Shown one piece after another: positions 44,021 through 53,015 of a stretch of 64,000 bases of DNA (its first letter is position 1; each line of letters starts with the position of its first letter). Made by a program: the position numbers and the translations under genes. Origin of the DNA: Bacteroidota bacterium (GTDB taxonomy: Bacteria > Bacteroidota > Bacteroidia > Chitinophagales > Chitinophagaceae); the NCBI GenBank assembly GCA_028876495.1, contig JAGWRO010000089.1, positions 176,598 to 240,597 on the forward strand. The letters run 5' to 3'. The notes beneath the pieces were generated by a model. The model was not told where the DNA came from, did not search any database, and worked only from the letters and a program-made list of their open reading frames with translations.

Positions 44021-45169
44021 ATGAAAATAAAATTTTTGCTTTTCATTTTTCTCCTGGCTGTGACCTTTCATGTTGCGGATGCTCAACTGTTATTAGCTAT
44101 CAGGCAGGACTTGCCTTCTGATAAAAAGGCTACCAAAGAAACGGTAAATCTTTACCATAATCTGAAAAAGATTTTGCAGAAAGGGATCATGTTCGGCCAC
44201 CAGGACGACCTGGCGTATGGCGTTGGATGGAAATATGTTCCCGGTAAAAGTGACGTGAAAGAAGTAACCGGCGATTATCCCGCTGTATATGGTTTTGAAT
44301 TAGGGCGAATAGAATTGGATCATCCTGTAAATATTGACAGTGTGCCGTTTGATTCGATGAGAAATTATATCAAAACAGTTTATGAACGCGGTGGTTTAGT
44401 TACACTAAGCTGGCATTTGAATAATCCACTCACAGGCAAAACAGCCTGGGATCCTGCTGATGGAACTGTTGCCTCAATTTTACCAGGTGGAACAAAGAAT
44501 GAATTGTACAAAAGCTGGCTCGATAAAGTTGCCGCTTTTATTGTTAGCTTAAAAGATAAAAATAGTGTACCCATTCCTGTTATACTCCGGCTTTTTCATG
44601 AATTGAACGGCAACTGGTTCTGGTGGGGAAAAGATCATTGCACTCCTGAACAATTCAAACAGCTTTGGCAATTTACCGTTTCTTATTTGCGCGATACCAA
44701 ACATATTCACCAGCTTTTATACGCTTACAATACCGATCAATTTCCTTCCAAAGAAGCGTATCTTTTAAAATATCCGGGCGATGAGTGGGTTGATATTTTA
44801 GGTTTTGATATTTACCAAAGAAAGCAGGGCGAAGAAGGTAATAATGAATTTGTACAAAGTGCAGATCATATGCTCCGTATGCTTGAGGAAATTGCTTCTG
44901 AAAAAAATAAAATCCCGGCTCTTACTGAATTTGGTTATGGGCAAGTTCCTGATAGCACCTGGTGGACTAACGTTTTGTTGAAAGCGCTTGATCATCATAA
45001 AATTTCGTATGCGCTTGCATGGCGAAACGCAGGTTTTAAACCTTCCGGGCCTGCCGAATATTACCTTCCTTATAAAGGCCAGCAATCAGAAAAGGATTTC
45101 GTAAAATTTTATAAAGAACCCAATATTTTATTTCAGAAGGAAGTTACAAAACAGCATCTCTATAAATGA
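44021..45169 (+). CDS. GH26 beta-mannanase
   Basis: A 382-residue secreted endo-beta-1,4-mannanase. Signal peptide about 1-21 (ends ADAQ). GH26 catalytic residues are visible: acid/base Glu194 in FHELNGNWFWWG and nucleophile Glu303 in LTEFGYGQ, 109 residues apart as expected. MFGHQDD and LSWHLNNP are also typical. It cuts mannan or glucomannan to mannobiose and short oligosaccharides. Its stop overlaps the symporter start (ATGA), so it is the first gene of a tightly coupled operon. Confidence 0.95.
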   Translation: MKIKFLLFIFLLAVTFHVADAQLLLAIRQDLPSDKKATKETVNLYHNLKKILQKGIMFGHQDDLAYGVGWKYVPGKSDVKEVTGDYPAVYGFELGRIELDHPVNIDSVPFDSMRNYIKTVYERGGLVTLSWHLNNPLTGKTAWDPADGTVASILPGGTKNELYKSWLDKVAAFIVSLKDKNSVPIPVILRLFHELNGNWFWWGKDHCTPEQFKQLWQFTVSYLRDTKHIHQLLYAYNTDQFPSKEAYLLKYPGDEWVDILGFDIYQRKQGEEGNNEFVQSADHMLRMLEEIASEKNKIPALTEFGYGQVPDSTWWTNVLLKALDHHKISYALAWRNAGFKPSGPAEYYLPYKGQQSEKDFVKFYKEPNILFQKEVTKQHLYK

Positions 45170-46992
45170 AACTACAACCTGCCGATATAAGCATAGTGGT
45201 GATATACCTCGTGGCTATGCTTTTAATCGGGATGTATTTTAGAAAGAAGGCCAGGAAAAATAAAGAAAGCTATTTACTGGCCGGGAAAAAATTGCCATGG
45301 TACCTGCTTGGGCTCAGTGATGCATCTGATATGTTTGATATAAGCGGCACTATGTGGATGGTTTCTCTATGTTATGTTTATGGTTTTAAAAGTATCTGGA
45401 TTCCATGGTTGTGGCCGGTATTCAACCAGGTTTTTAATATGATGTTTTTGGCAAAATGGCTTCGGCGTTCTAATGCTGATACAGGCGCTGCATGGCTCGC
45501 AACGCGTTTTGGATTTAAAGGAAAAGGAGTTACAGCTTCGCATAACATTACCGTTGTTTTTGCATTGATCGGCTGCCTGGGTTTTCTTGCTTATGGCTTT
45601 GTGGGTTTGGGAAAGTTTATCGAGATTTTTGTTCCCTGGAAATATGTTCAACCGTACGTTCCTTTTCATGTAGGTGCTGATTACGTTGCTCATTTTTATG
45701 GAATTGTATTCACCTTATTTGCTATGTTCTATTCAATTCTTGGCGGCATGAACAGTATCGTTTTTGGCGATTTGATCAAGTACCTGATTATGACTGTCGG
45801 CTGTATTGCCATTGGCGTTATTGCCATGAAACATTTACATGGACAAAAATTAACTGTTCCAAAAGGATGGAATTCTCCTTTTTTTGGAATTGATTTAAAC
45901 CTTGACTGGCGTGGCATCCTGCCTGCGGCTATCAAAAAAATTAAAGAAGACCAGTTTGGTTTATTCAGCATCTTTTTTATGATGATGTTGTTTAAAGGTG
46001 TGTTTGCGAGTCTGGCAGGGCCAGCTCCAAATTATGATATGCAAAAAGTGCTTTCTACACGATCTCCAAAAGAAGCTTCAAAAATGACGGGATTTGTTTC
46101 GATCATTTTATTACCGATCCGATATACAATGGTAATTGGATTAACCGTGTTGGCGGTACTTTATTATAACCAAATGAACTTGCTTACGCCTGGAGGAGGA
46201 ACTGATTTTGAAAAAATATTACCGGCTGCCATCAATAATTTTTTACCGGTTGGTATTTTAGGAATTGTACTTACAGGGCTGTTGGGCGCTTTTATGGGAA
46301 CATTTTCAGGAACGCTAAATGCAGCACAGGCCTATATTGTAAATGACATTTACCTGAAATATATTAATCCAAAAGCTTCTACCAAAAGAGTGATTGCGAT
46401 GAATTATACCACAGGAATTGTTGTGGCAGCCATCGGCATCGGTCTTGGATTTTATGCAAAAAATGTCAATTCAATTTTGCAGTGGATTGTCGGCGCTTTA
46501 TACGGCGGATATATTGCTTCCAATGTTTTGAAATGGTATTGGTGGCGCTTTAATGCCCGCGGTTTTTTTTGGGGAATGATGGCCGGAATTGTGGCGGCTT
46601 TGGTGTTCCCTTTTATTTTTAGCGGTTTGCCGCTTTATAACTGGCCGCTCTTGTTTTTAATTTCAATTATCGGCTGTATCGCGGGCACTTATTCCGCACC
46701 GCCTACAGATATTGAAGTGTTGAAGAAGTTTTACAAGCAAGTAAAACCGTGGGGTTTCTGGAAGCCGGTTCATGAACTGGTTGTTGCAGAAGATCCTGCT
46801 TTCCAGCCCAACAAAAGATTTAAGCTCGATATGTTCAATGTGGTTCTTGGAATCATTGGCCAGTCGTGCCTTACCATATTGCCCATGTATTTGATTTTAT
46901 GGATGAAACTGCCATTGCTGATAACGATAATTATTCTTGGCATTATTGCTTTCCTTCTGAAGAAAACATGGTGGAATAAATTAGAAAATTAA
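45166..46992 (+). CDS. Sodium:solute symporter (SSS family)
   Basis: A 608-residue inner-membrane transporter with about 13-14 hydrophobic segments and the SSS fold (YLLAGKKLPWYLLGLSDASDMFDISGTMW, GGMNSIVFGDLIKY, and FMGTFSGTLNAAQAYIVNDIY). It takes up sugar with sodium. Coupled to the GH26 gene and followed by mannosylglucose phosphorylase, it probably imports mannobiose, the same arrangement as I recall from the Bacteroides fragilis mannan cluster. Confidence 0.92.
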   Translation: MKLQPADISIVVIYLVAMLLIGMYFRKKARKNKESYLLAGKKLPWYLLGLSDASDMFDISGTMWMVSLCYVYGFKSIWIPWLWPVFNQVFNMMFLAKWLRRSNADTGAAWLATRFGFKGKGVTASHNITVVFALIGCLGFLAYGFVGLGKFIEIFVPWKYVQPYVPFHVGADYVAHFYGIVFTLFAMFYSILGGMNSIVFGDLIKYLIMTVGCIAIGVIAMKHLHGQKLTVPKGWNSPFFGIDLNLDWRGILPAAIKKIKEDQFGLFSIFFMMMLFKGVFASLAGPAPNYDMQKVLSTRSPKEASKMTGFVSIILLPIRYTMVIGLTVLAVLYYNQMNLLTPGGGTDFEKILPAAINNFLPVGILGIVLTGLLGAFMGTFSGTLNAAQAYIVNDIYLKYINPKASTKRVIAMNYTTGIVVAAIGIGLGFYAKNVNSILQWIVGALYGGYIASNVLKWYWWRFNARGFFWGMMAGIVAALVFPFIFSGLPLYNWPLLFLISIIGCIAGTYSAPPTDIEVLKKFYKQVKPWGFWKPVHELVVAEDPAFQPNKRFKLDMFNVVLGIIGQSCLTILPMYLILWMKLPLLITIIILGIIAFLLKKTWWNKLEN

Positions 46993-47024
46993 AAAAGTAC
47001 TAGAACGATTTAACAAAAAACAAT

Positions 47025-48245
47025 ATGAACGAATATTTTTTTGAAGACAGGCTGCGCTTCCTCCGTAAAAAACACAAAGATTTATTGCTCCGAAGAAACG
47101 AAGAGCAAAAATCCGTTAACGGTGTATATAACCGCTATGAACACCCGGTTCTTACTGCGGAACATGTGCCTTTGGAATGGCGGTTTGATTTGAATCCATA
47201 CAGCAATCCTTTACTTTTGGAACGATTCGGAATCAATTCGGTTTTTAACGCAGGTGCGATAAAATTCAACAATAAATATTTGCTGATAGCAAGGGTAGAA
47301 GGGAACGACCGGAAATCTTTTTTTGCGATCGCAGAAAGTGATAATGGCATTGATCATTTTAAATTTTGGGAGGCTCCCGTTTCAATTCCGAAGCGTGACA
47401 GTAAAGAAACAAATATTTATGATATGCGTTTGGTAGTTCATGAAGATGGATGGATTTATGGAATTTTTTGTTCTGAATCAAGAGATGAATCCGCTCCGGA
47501 AATCGACCAGTCTGCAGCAATTGCACAATGTGGTATGGTGCGTACCAGAGATTTATTAACATGGGAACGTTTGCCTGATTTAAGAACGCCTTCTCCACAA
47601 CAAAGAAACGTGGTGTTGCATCCCGAATTGGTGAATAATCAATATGCATTTTATACGCGTCCACAGGATAGTTTTGTAGATGCAGGAACGGGTGGAGGAA
47701 TTGCCGTTGGCTTTTGTGATCATATCGAAAATGCAGTTATTGAAAAAGAAATTATCATTGATCAGAAAAAATACCACACCATTTATGAAGCGAAGAACGG
47801 TCTTGGGCCCGCGCCTATCAAGACTTCAAAAGGATGGCTTCACCTGGCGCACGGAGTAAGAAATACGGCTGATGGTTTGCGTTATGTACTTTATGTGTTC
47901 CTGACTTCTCTTGAGGATATAACCAAAGTGATCCACAAACCCGCAGGATATTTTATGGCTCCCGAAGGAAAGGAGAGAGTAGGCGATGTTTCAAACGTGC
48001 TTTTTTCAAATGGATGGATTGCTGATAAAGATGGAACCGTTTTTATTTATTATGCCTCTTCAGATTTAAAGATGCATGTGGCTACTTCAACGATTGATAA
48101 GTTGCTGGATTATGTGATCAATACTTCTGAAGATGGTTTCTGTTCTGATGCTTCCTTACACACCGTTTTCAATTTGATTGAAAAGAATGATCAGTACCAG
48201 GCACAAAGAAAAGATTCGAAAAAGAAAAAGCCCTTCGCCGCTTAA
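47025..48245 (+). CDS. GH130 4-O-beta-D-mannosyl-D-glucose phosphorylase
   Basis: A 406-residue cytoplasmic phosphorylase that splits mannosyl-glucose with phosphate into mannose 1-phosphate and glucose. Five-bladed propeller motifs match the GH130 subfamily 1 enzyme of B. fragilis as I remember it: NAGAIKFNNKYLLIARVEG, YDMRLVVHEDGWIYGIF, RNVVLHPE, GWLHLAHGVRN and VSNVLFSNGWIAD. It is encoded 32 bases after the symporter and just before the epimerase that makes its substrate. Confidence 0.94.
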   Translation: MNEYFFEDRLRFLRKKHKDLLLRRNEEQKSVNGVYNRYEHPVLTAEHVPLEWRFDLNPYSNPLLLERFGINSVFNAGAIKFNNKYLLIARVEGNDRKSFFAIAESDNGIDHFKFWEAPVSIPKRDSKETNIYDMRLVVHEDGWIYGIFCSESRDESAPEIDQSAAIAQCGMVRTRDLLTWERLPDLRTPSPQQRNVVLHPELVNNQYAFYTRPQDSFVDAGTGGGIAVGFCDHIENAVIEKEIIIDQKKYHTIYEAKNGLGPAPIKTSKGWLHLAHGVRNTADGLRYVLYVFLTSLEDITKVIHKPAGYFMAPEGKERVGDVSNVLFSNGWIADKDGTVFIYYASSDLKMHVATSTIDKLLDYVINTSEDGFCSDASLHTVFNLIEKNDQYQAQRKDSKKKKPFAA

Positions 48246-48285
48246 TTTTGGGATACGATTCCGGTAAAATTTTATTATTGAATTA

Positions 48286-49488
48286 ATGGATGCATTATTT
48301 GAAAAGTATAAGGATGAACTGGAAAATGAATTGCAAAATATCCTTGTTTACTGGCAGGAAAATGCAATTGATAGAGAGAACGGCGGCTTTTACGGAAGGA
48401 TTAATAATAACAACACCATATTCAAAGAAGCGCCCAAAGGCTCTGTTTTAAATAGCAGGATCTTATGGACATTTTCTGCTGCTTTCAATCTGACCAATAA
48501 TCCCGGTTATTTGAAGATAGCGGAAAGAGCCTTTGCCTATTTGCGCAATCATTTTATTGATAAGGAATTTGTCGGCGTTTTCTGGACGGTTGATTTTGAA
48601 GGGAATCCGCTTGATACCAAAAAGCAAATTTACGCGCAGGCCTTTGCTATCTATGGATTGAGTGAATTTTATATCAGCAGTAAAAATGAAGAAGCAAAAG
48701 AATTGGCGATTCAATTGTACAATCATATTCTTGAGTATAGTTACGATAAAGAAAATGGCGGTTACATTGAAGCGCTGTCACGCGACTGGAAAGAGATTGG
48801 CGATCTGCGCTTAAGCAAAAAAGATGCGAATGAAAAGAAATCAATGAACACGCATTTGCATTTACTCGAAGCTTTTTCTAATCTCTACCGTATATGGACA
48901 AACGAAAAACTGGAAGAGAGAATCATAGAACTGATTTTTATTTTTCTAAATCATATCATTGATCGGCAAACGCATCACCTTGTTTTATTTTTTGATGAAA
49001 AGTGGAATAAAAAATCTCACATCATTTCTTATGGCCATGATATTGAAGCAGCATGGCTTTTGGAAGAAGCGGCTGCACAAATTAAAAACGATTCTTTATT
49101 GGAACAGGTAAAAAATGAATCAGTGCAAATTGCCACGGCAACAACCGACGGGCTCGATAAGGATGGAGGTTTGTGGTACGAATTCAACCTTGAAAAAGAT
49201 GATCTGGTAAAAGAAAAACATTGGTGGCCACAGGCAGAAGCGATAATTGGTTTTTTTAATGGATGGCAAATTACAGGCGATGAAAACTTTTTGCAACAAT
49301 CTTTAAAAAGCTGGCAGTTTGTTCAGAAGCATATTCTTGACAAAAAAAACGGCGAATGGTTTTGGGGAATTAAGGAAAACAACACGGTTATGGATGAGGA
49401 TAAAGTCGGAATCTGGAAATGTCCTTACCATAATAGCCGTTCTTGTATCGAATTAATAAAAAGAATTAAAAACATTATTACTTATTGA
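48286..49488 (+). CDS. Cellobiose/mannobiose 2-epimerase (AGE family)
   Basis: A 400-residue cytoplasmic alpha/alpha-barrel enzyme. Family motifs: ENGGFYGRI, LNSRILWTFSAAF, NTHLHLLEAFSNLYR, SYGHDIEAAWLL and HWWPQAEAIIGF. It converts mannobiose to mannosyl-glucose at the reducing end, the step between GH26 and GH130. Starting 40 bases after the phosphorylase gene, it completes the mannobiose pathway operon. Confidence 0.94.
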   Translation: MDALFEKYKDELENELQNILVYWQENAIDRENGGFYGRINNNNTIFKEAPKGSVLNSRILWTFSAAFNLTNNPGYLKIAERAFAYLRNHFIDKEFVGVFWTVDFEGNPLDTKKQIYAQAFAIYGLSEFYISSKNEEAKELAIQLYNHILEYSYDKENGGYIEALSRDWKEIGDLRLSKKDANEKKSMNTHLHLLEAFSNLYRIWTNEKLEERIIELIFIFLNHIIDRQTHHLVLFFDEKWNKKSHIISYGHDIEAAWLLEEAAAQIKNDSLLEQVKNESVQIATATTDGLDKDGGLWYEFNLEKDDLVKEKHWWPQAEAIIGFFNGWQITGDENFLQQSLKSWQFVQKHILDKKNGEWFWGIKENNTVMDEDKVGIWKCPYHNSRSCIELIKRIKNIITY

Positions 49489-49598
49489 GAAATAAAATCA
49501 GAAAAGTGTATCTTGTTGCGCCGTTTAAGTATTGCTCAACACGGTAATTATCAGCTCGTAACAAAAAAAATATTTCATCCTTTTTAAAAACAAAAACA

Positions 49599-50480
49599 AT
49601 GACAACAAGACGTTCATTTTTAAAAACCTCCACCGTTCTTTCTGCCGGTTTAATGATCATTCCGTCGGAACTTAAAAAACAAAAACAATTAATTGGCCTT
49701 CAACTTTACACCGTTCGTGATGCAATGGCAAAAGACCCGAAAGGCACCCTGGCAAGAGTTGCTCAAATAGGATATAACTCTGTTGAAGGCGCTACTTACA
49801 CCGGTGATGAAAAGTTTTATGGGATGAGTCCTTCTGAATTTAAAAAAGTTTTAAAAGATAACGGCCTTGTAATGTACAGCAGCCATTATAGATTGGGAGA
49901 AGATAAAATGAATGGACAGGTAATGAAAGGAACGATGTTACATGATTGGGACAAAGCGATAGAGGATGCTAAAGCGGTGGGTTTAAAATATATGATTTGC
50001 GCGTGGCTGTCGCCGGAAGAGCGTGGCACGCTTGACCATTATAAAAAAGTAGCGGATGATCTGAATGTTGCCGGTGAAAAATGTAAAAAAGCTGGCATAC
50101 AATTGTGTTATCACAACCACAACTTTGAATTTATACCACAGGATGGAAAACTTCCTTATGATATCTTAATGGCAACCAATAAAGACCTGGTGAAAATGGA
50201 AATGGATATTTATTGGATTAAAAAAGCAGGGCAAGATCCGATTGCCCTCTTTAAAAAATATCCCGGCCGTTATCCATTGTGGCATGTAAAAGATATGGAC
50301 AAAACACCGCAACAAAATTTTACAGAAGTCGGTAATGGTATCATCAATTTTAAAGAAATATTTAAGTATAAAAATTTAGCAGGAATGAAATATTTCTTTG
50401 TTGAGCAGGATATGACGCCAGGTGATCCGTTTGTAAGTATCAAGGAAAGTATTGACTACATTAAAAAGAACCTGGTGTGA
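49599..50480 (+). CDS. Sugar phosphate isomerase/epimerase-like TIM barrel, exported
   Basis: A 293-residue AP-endonuclease-2/xylose-isomerase-like TIM barrel. The N-terminus TTRRSFLKTSTVLSAGL carries a twin-arginine signal, so it is exported folded. Metal-site motifs include CYHNHNFEF at about 168-176, MEMDIYWIKKAG and HVKDMDK. Exported members of this family occur widely in Bacteroidota; their substrates are mostly unknown, though some act on 3-keto-sugars. It is 111 bases after the epimerase gene and begins a three-gene set with NIPSNAP and PD40 proteins. Confidence 0.85.
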   Translation: MTTRRSFLKTSTVLSAGLMIIPSELKKQKQLIGLQLYTVRDAMAKDPKGTLARVAQIGYNSVEGATYTGDEKFYGMSPSEFKKVLKDNGLVMYSSHYRLGEDKMNGQVMKGTMLHDWDKAIEDAKAVGLKYMICAWLSPEERGTLDHYKKVADDLNVAGEKCKKAGIQLCYHNHNFEFIPQDGKLPYDILMATNKDLVKMEMDIYWIKKAGQDPIALFKKYPGRYPLWHVKDMDKTPQQNFTEVGNGIINFKEIFKYKNLAGMKYFFVEQDMTPGDPFVSIKESIDYIKKNLV

Positions 50481-50487
50481 GATGAGA

Positions 50488-50542
50488 GACGACCGACAAC
50501 GGACGACCGCCAACCGATTAATTCACTATTAACTATTCACTA
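50488..50542. repeat. Two adjoining heptamer tandem arrays in a spacer
   Basis: Positions 50488-50515 hold four 7-bp units (GACGACC, GACAACG, GACGACC, GCCAACC), the complement family of the waaA repeat. Positions 50522-50542 hold three units (TTCACTA, TTAACTA, TTCACTA). Together they fill most of the 68-bp spacer between the TIM-barrel and NIPSNAP genes. Confidence 0.8.
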
Positions 50543-50548
50543 CATACA

Positions 50549-51319
50549 ATGAAAATACTTTGCATATTTTTTTCCTGTTTGATTATGTCACAGGGCAGTT
50601 ACAGTAAACCCACAAATAATTCAATTTTTCAAATCAGGTTATATCATTTAAAAGATAACAACCAGGTAAGCATGACGGATAATTTTTTGAAAAATGCTTA
50701 CCTGCCGGCTTTACATAGATATGGAATTAAAAACATCGGCGTATTTAAACCAATCAGCAATGACACGGCTTCTGATAAATTGATCTACGTGTTGATCCCG
50801 TTTACTTCTCTTGATCAATGGATGAAAATAAATGAGCGTCTCAATTCCGATGCAACTTTTAAATCTGCAGGAGAAAGTTTTCTTCATGCAGATGCGAAGA
50901 GTCCTGCTTTCGTAAGATTGGAATCTATTTTACTACAACCATTTTCAGGTCAAACATTCCTGAACATTCCTAAGTCAAAAGATACAGGCCGTGTTTTTGA
51001 ATTGAGAAGTTATGAAAGCCCTACATGGCATCTTGCAGATAAAAAAAGAGCGATGTTCAATAAAGATGAGATGAACATTTTCAGAAGGCTTGGATTCAAT
51101 CCTGTTTTTTATGCAGAAGTAATTTCAGGAAGCCACATGCCGAACCTTATGTACATGCCCATTTTTAAAAGTGTGGAAGATCGCAATGCGCAATGGAAAG
51201 TTTTTGGTAACGATCCTAAATGGAAAGAAATTTCTACAGATCCTTTTAATGAAAACAATGTTTCTGTGAATCATATTGATAGTATCCTTATGCACTCAAC
51301 TGACTATTCGGATTATTAA
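50549..51319 (+). CDS. Secreted NIPSNAP-family protein
   Basis: A 256-residue protein with a signal peptide (about 1-19) and two ferredoxin-like NIPSNAP repeats: IFQIRLYHLKDNNQ at the start and RVFELRSYESPTWHLADKKRAMF in the middle. The molecular role of the family is not established. In Bacteroidota it often sits beside sugar or amine catabolic genes, from memory. It lies 17 bases before the PD40 gene and probably shares its transcript. Confidence 0.85.
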   Translation: MKILCIFFSCLIMSQGSYSKPTNNSIFQIRLYHLKDNNQVSMTDNFLKNAYLPALHRYGIKNIGVFKPISNDTASDKLIYVLIPFTSLDQWMKINERLNSDATFKSAGESFLHADAKSPAFVRLESILLQPFSGQTFLNIPKSKDTGRVFELRSYESPTWHLADKKRAMFNKDEMNIFRRLGFNPVFYAEVISGSHMPNLMYMPIFKSVEDRNAQWKVFGNDPKWKEISTDPFNENNVSVNHIDSILMHSTDYSDY

Positions 51320-51336
51320 TGCAATAAAATATTACC

Positions 51337-52869
51337 ATGTCTACTAAAACTTTTCGCTTTGTAAAATTTAGCATTGCTGCTTTATTTGTGATCCTCACAT
51401 CAAATGTCTTTTCTCAAAAACTGGGAGTTTTTGAAGGGCAAACGGATGTAGGAAAAGTACTTCATCCCGGCAATGCCGCTTACAATGCCACTTCCGATGA
51501 ATATTCTATTTCAGGATCAGGAAGCAACATCTGGTTTACCAATGATGAATTTCATTTTGTTTGGAAGAAGATGAAGGGCGATTTTATTTTGTGTGCGCGT
51601 GGAAAGTTTTTAGGAAAAGGTATTGAAGAACATCGCAAATTTGGCTGGATGGTGCGTCAAAGTCTTGACACCAGCGCAACAATGGTGGCCGCCACCATTC
51701 ATGGAAACGGGCTCACTTCCCTGCAATACAGAAATGCGCCTCATACCAACGTGGAAGAAAATCAGTTTGATATCAAGGGCCCTGATGTGGTTCAATTAGA
51801 AAGAAGAGGCAATACTTTTATCATGTCTGTGGCTCATTTCGGTGACACGTTTATAACAAAGGAAATCTCCAATGTTAAGTTTGATGGGGATGTTTACGTC
51901 GGCTTATTTGTTTGTGCACACAATAAAGATGTGGTTGAAAAAGCAACTTTTGAAAATGTAAGAATCGTAATTCCGGCATCAAAAGATTTGGTTCCTTACA
52001 GGCAGTACCTCGGGAGTCATATTGAAACGATTGATGTAATAACAGGAAAAAGAAAAATAGTGTATTCGGAAAATACTTCTTTGCAAGCGCCGAACTGGAC
52101 GAAGGATGGCAAAACACTCATCTATAATTCCAATGGTTCGCTATATCGTTTCGATCTTAAAACCCACAAACCCAAATTGCTTCCCACCGGGAATGTAAAG
52201 GATATCAACAACGATCATGTGATTTCTTTTGATGGAAAAATGTTGGGAATAAGCGCCCTCAGCCCCGACGGCAAAATCGGATCTACAGTTTACACTGTTC
52301 CTATTACGGGAGGTGAACCAAAACTAATTACACCGCTTTTGGGTTTTTCTTATTTCCATGGCTGGTCGCCGGATGGAAAGTGGCTAACGTACACGGCTAA
52401 ACGAAATAATGATCCTACGCCTGCAGGATTTGATATTTATAAAATTCCATCCAAAGGCGGAAAAGAAATACAACTCACCAATGTAACCGGTTTGGACGAC
52501 GGACCGGAATACAGCCCGGATGGAAAATATATTTATTTCAATTCAGTAAGAAGCGGGTTGATGCAGTTGTGGCGAATGAAACCCGACGGAAGCAATCCGG
52601 AACAACTCACAAACGATGATTACAATAACTGGTTTGCACACATTTCGCCTGATGGCAAATGGATCGTTTGTATTACGTTTTTAAAGGACGAGGTGAAGCC
52701 GGATGATCATCCGTTTTATAAGCATGTTTATTTACGGATGATGCCTGCTAACGGCGGCCCGCTAAAAGTAATTGCTTATTTATATGGTGGACAAGGAACG
52801 ATAAACACTCCGTCATGGTCGCCCGATAGCAAGAAGATTGCATTTGTAAGTAATACGCAAATGCCCTAA
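51337..52869 (+). CDS. Secreted TolB-like PD40 beta-propeller protein
   Basis: A 510-residue exported protein. Signal peptide about 1-26 (ends VFSQ). An N-terminal beta-sandwich region (about 27-215) looks like DUF1349-type concanavalin folds (FILCARGKF, FGWMVRQSLD). The C-terminal propeller has at least five PD40 motifs (SPDGKWLTYTA, SPDGKYIYFNS, SPDGKWIVCITF, SPDSKKIAFVS). Possibly a periplasmic carbohydrate-binding protein; no catalytic residues are recognised. An 8-bp tandem array begins 10 bases after its stop codon. Confidence 0.85.
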   Translation: MSTKTFRFVKFSIAALFVILTSNVFSQKLGVFEGQTDVGKVLHPGNAAYNATSDEYSISGSGSNIWFTNDEFHFVWKKMKGDFILCARGKFLGKGIEEHRKFGWMVRQSLDTSATMVAATIHGNGLTSLQYRNAPHTNVEENQFDIKGPDVVQLERRGNTFIMSVAHFGDTFITKEISNVKFDGDVYVGLFVCAHNKDVVEKATFENVRIVIPASKDLVPYRQYLGSHIETIDVITGKRKIVYSENTSLQAPNWTKDGKTLIYNSNGSLYRFDLKTHKPKLLPTGNVKDINNDHVISFDGKMLGISALSPDGKIGSTVYTVPITGGEPKLITPLLGFSYFHGWSPDGKWLTYTAKRNNDPTPAGFDIYKIPSKGGKEIQLTNVTGLDDGPEYSPDGKYIYFNSVRSGLMQLWRMKPDGSNPEQLTNDDYNNWFAHISPDGKWIVCITFLKDEVKPDDHPFYKHVYLRMMPANGGPLKVIAYLYGGQGTINTPSWSPDSKKIAFVSNTQMP

Positions 52870-52878
52870 AAATAATTT

Positions 52879-52974
52879 GAAAATGTGAAAATGTGAAAAT
52901 GTGAAAAAGTGAAAATATGAAAATGTGAAAAAGTGATAATGTGAAAATGTGAAAATGGGAAAATGGGAAAACAT
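52879..52974. repeat. Octamer tandem array GAAAATGT x12
   Basis: Twelve consecutive 8-bp units fill 96 bp. Five are exactly GAAAATGT; the rest differ by one or two bases (GAAAAAGT, GAAAATAT, GATAATGT, GAAAATGG, GAAAACAT). It separates the PD40 gene from the 724-residue glycosidase gene. A one-and-a-half-copy relic (GGAAATGTGAAAATC) occurs at 55192-55206, just after that gene. Confidence 0.9.
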
Positions 52975-53015
52975 GACAACAATATTTCAATATAACAATA
53001 CAACACAATTCAATA

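Noticed and set aside
52748..53008. Minus-strand frame rich in FHIFTFS-type repeats over the octamer array
   Set aside because: It is produced by translating the 8-bp tandem array and overlaps the end of the PD40 gene; it is not a real gene.
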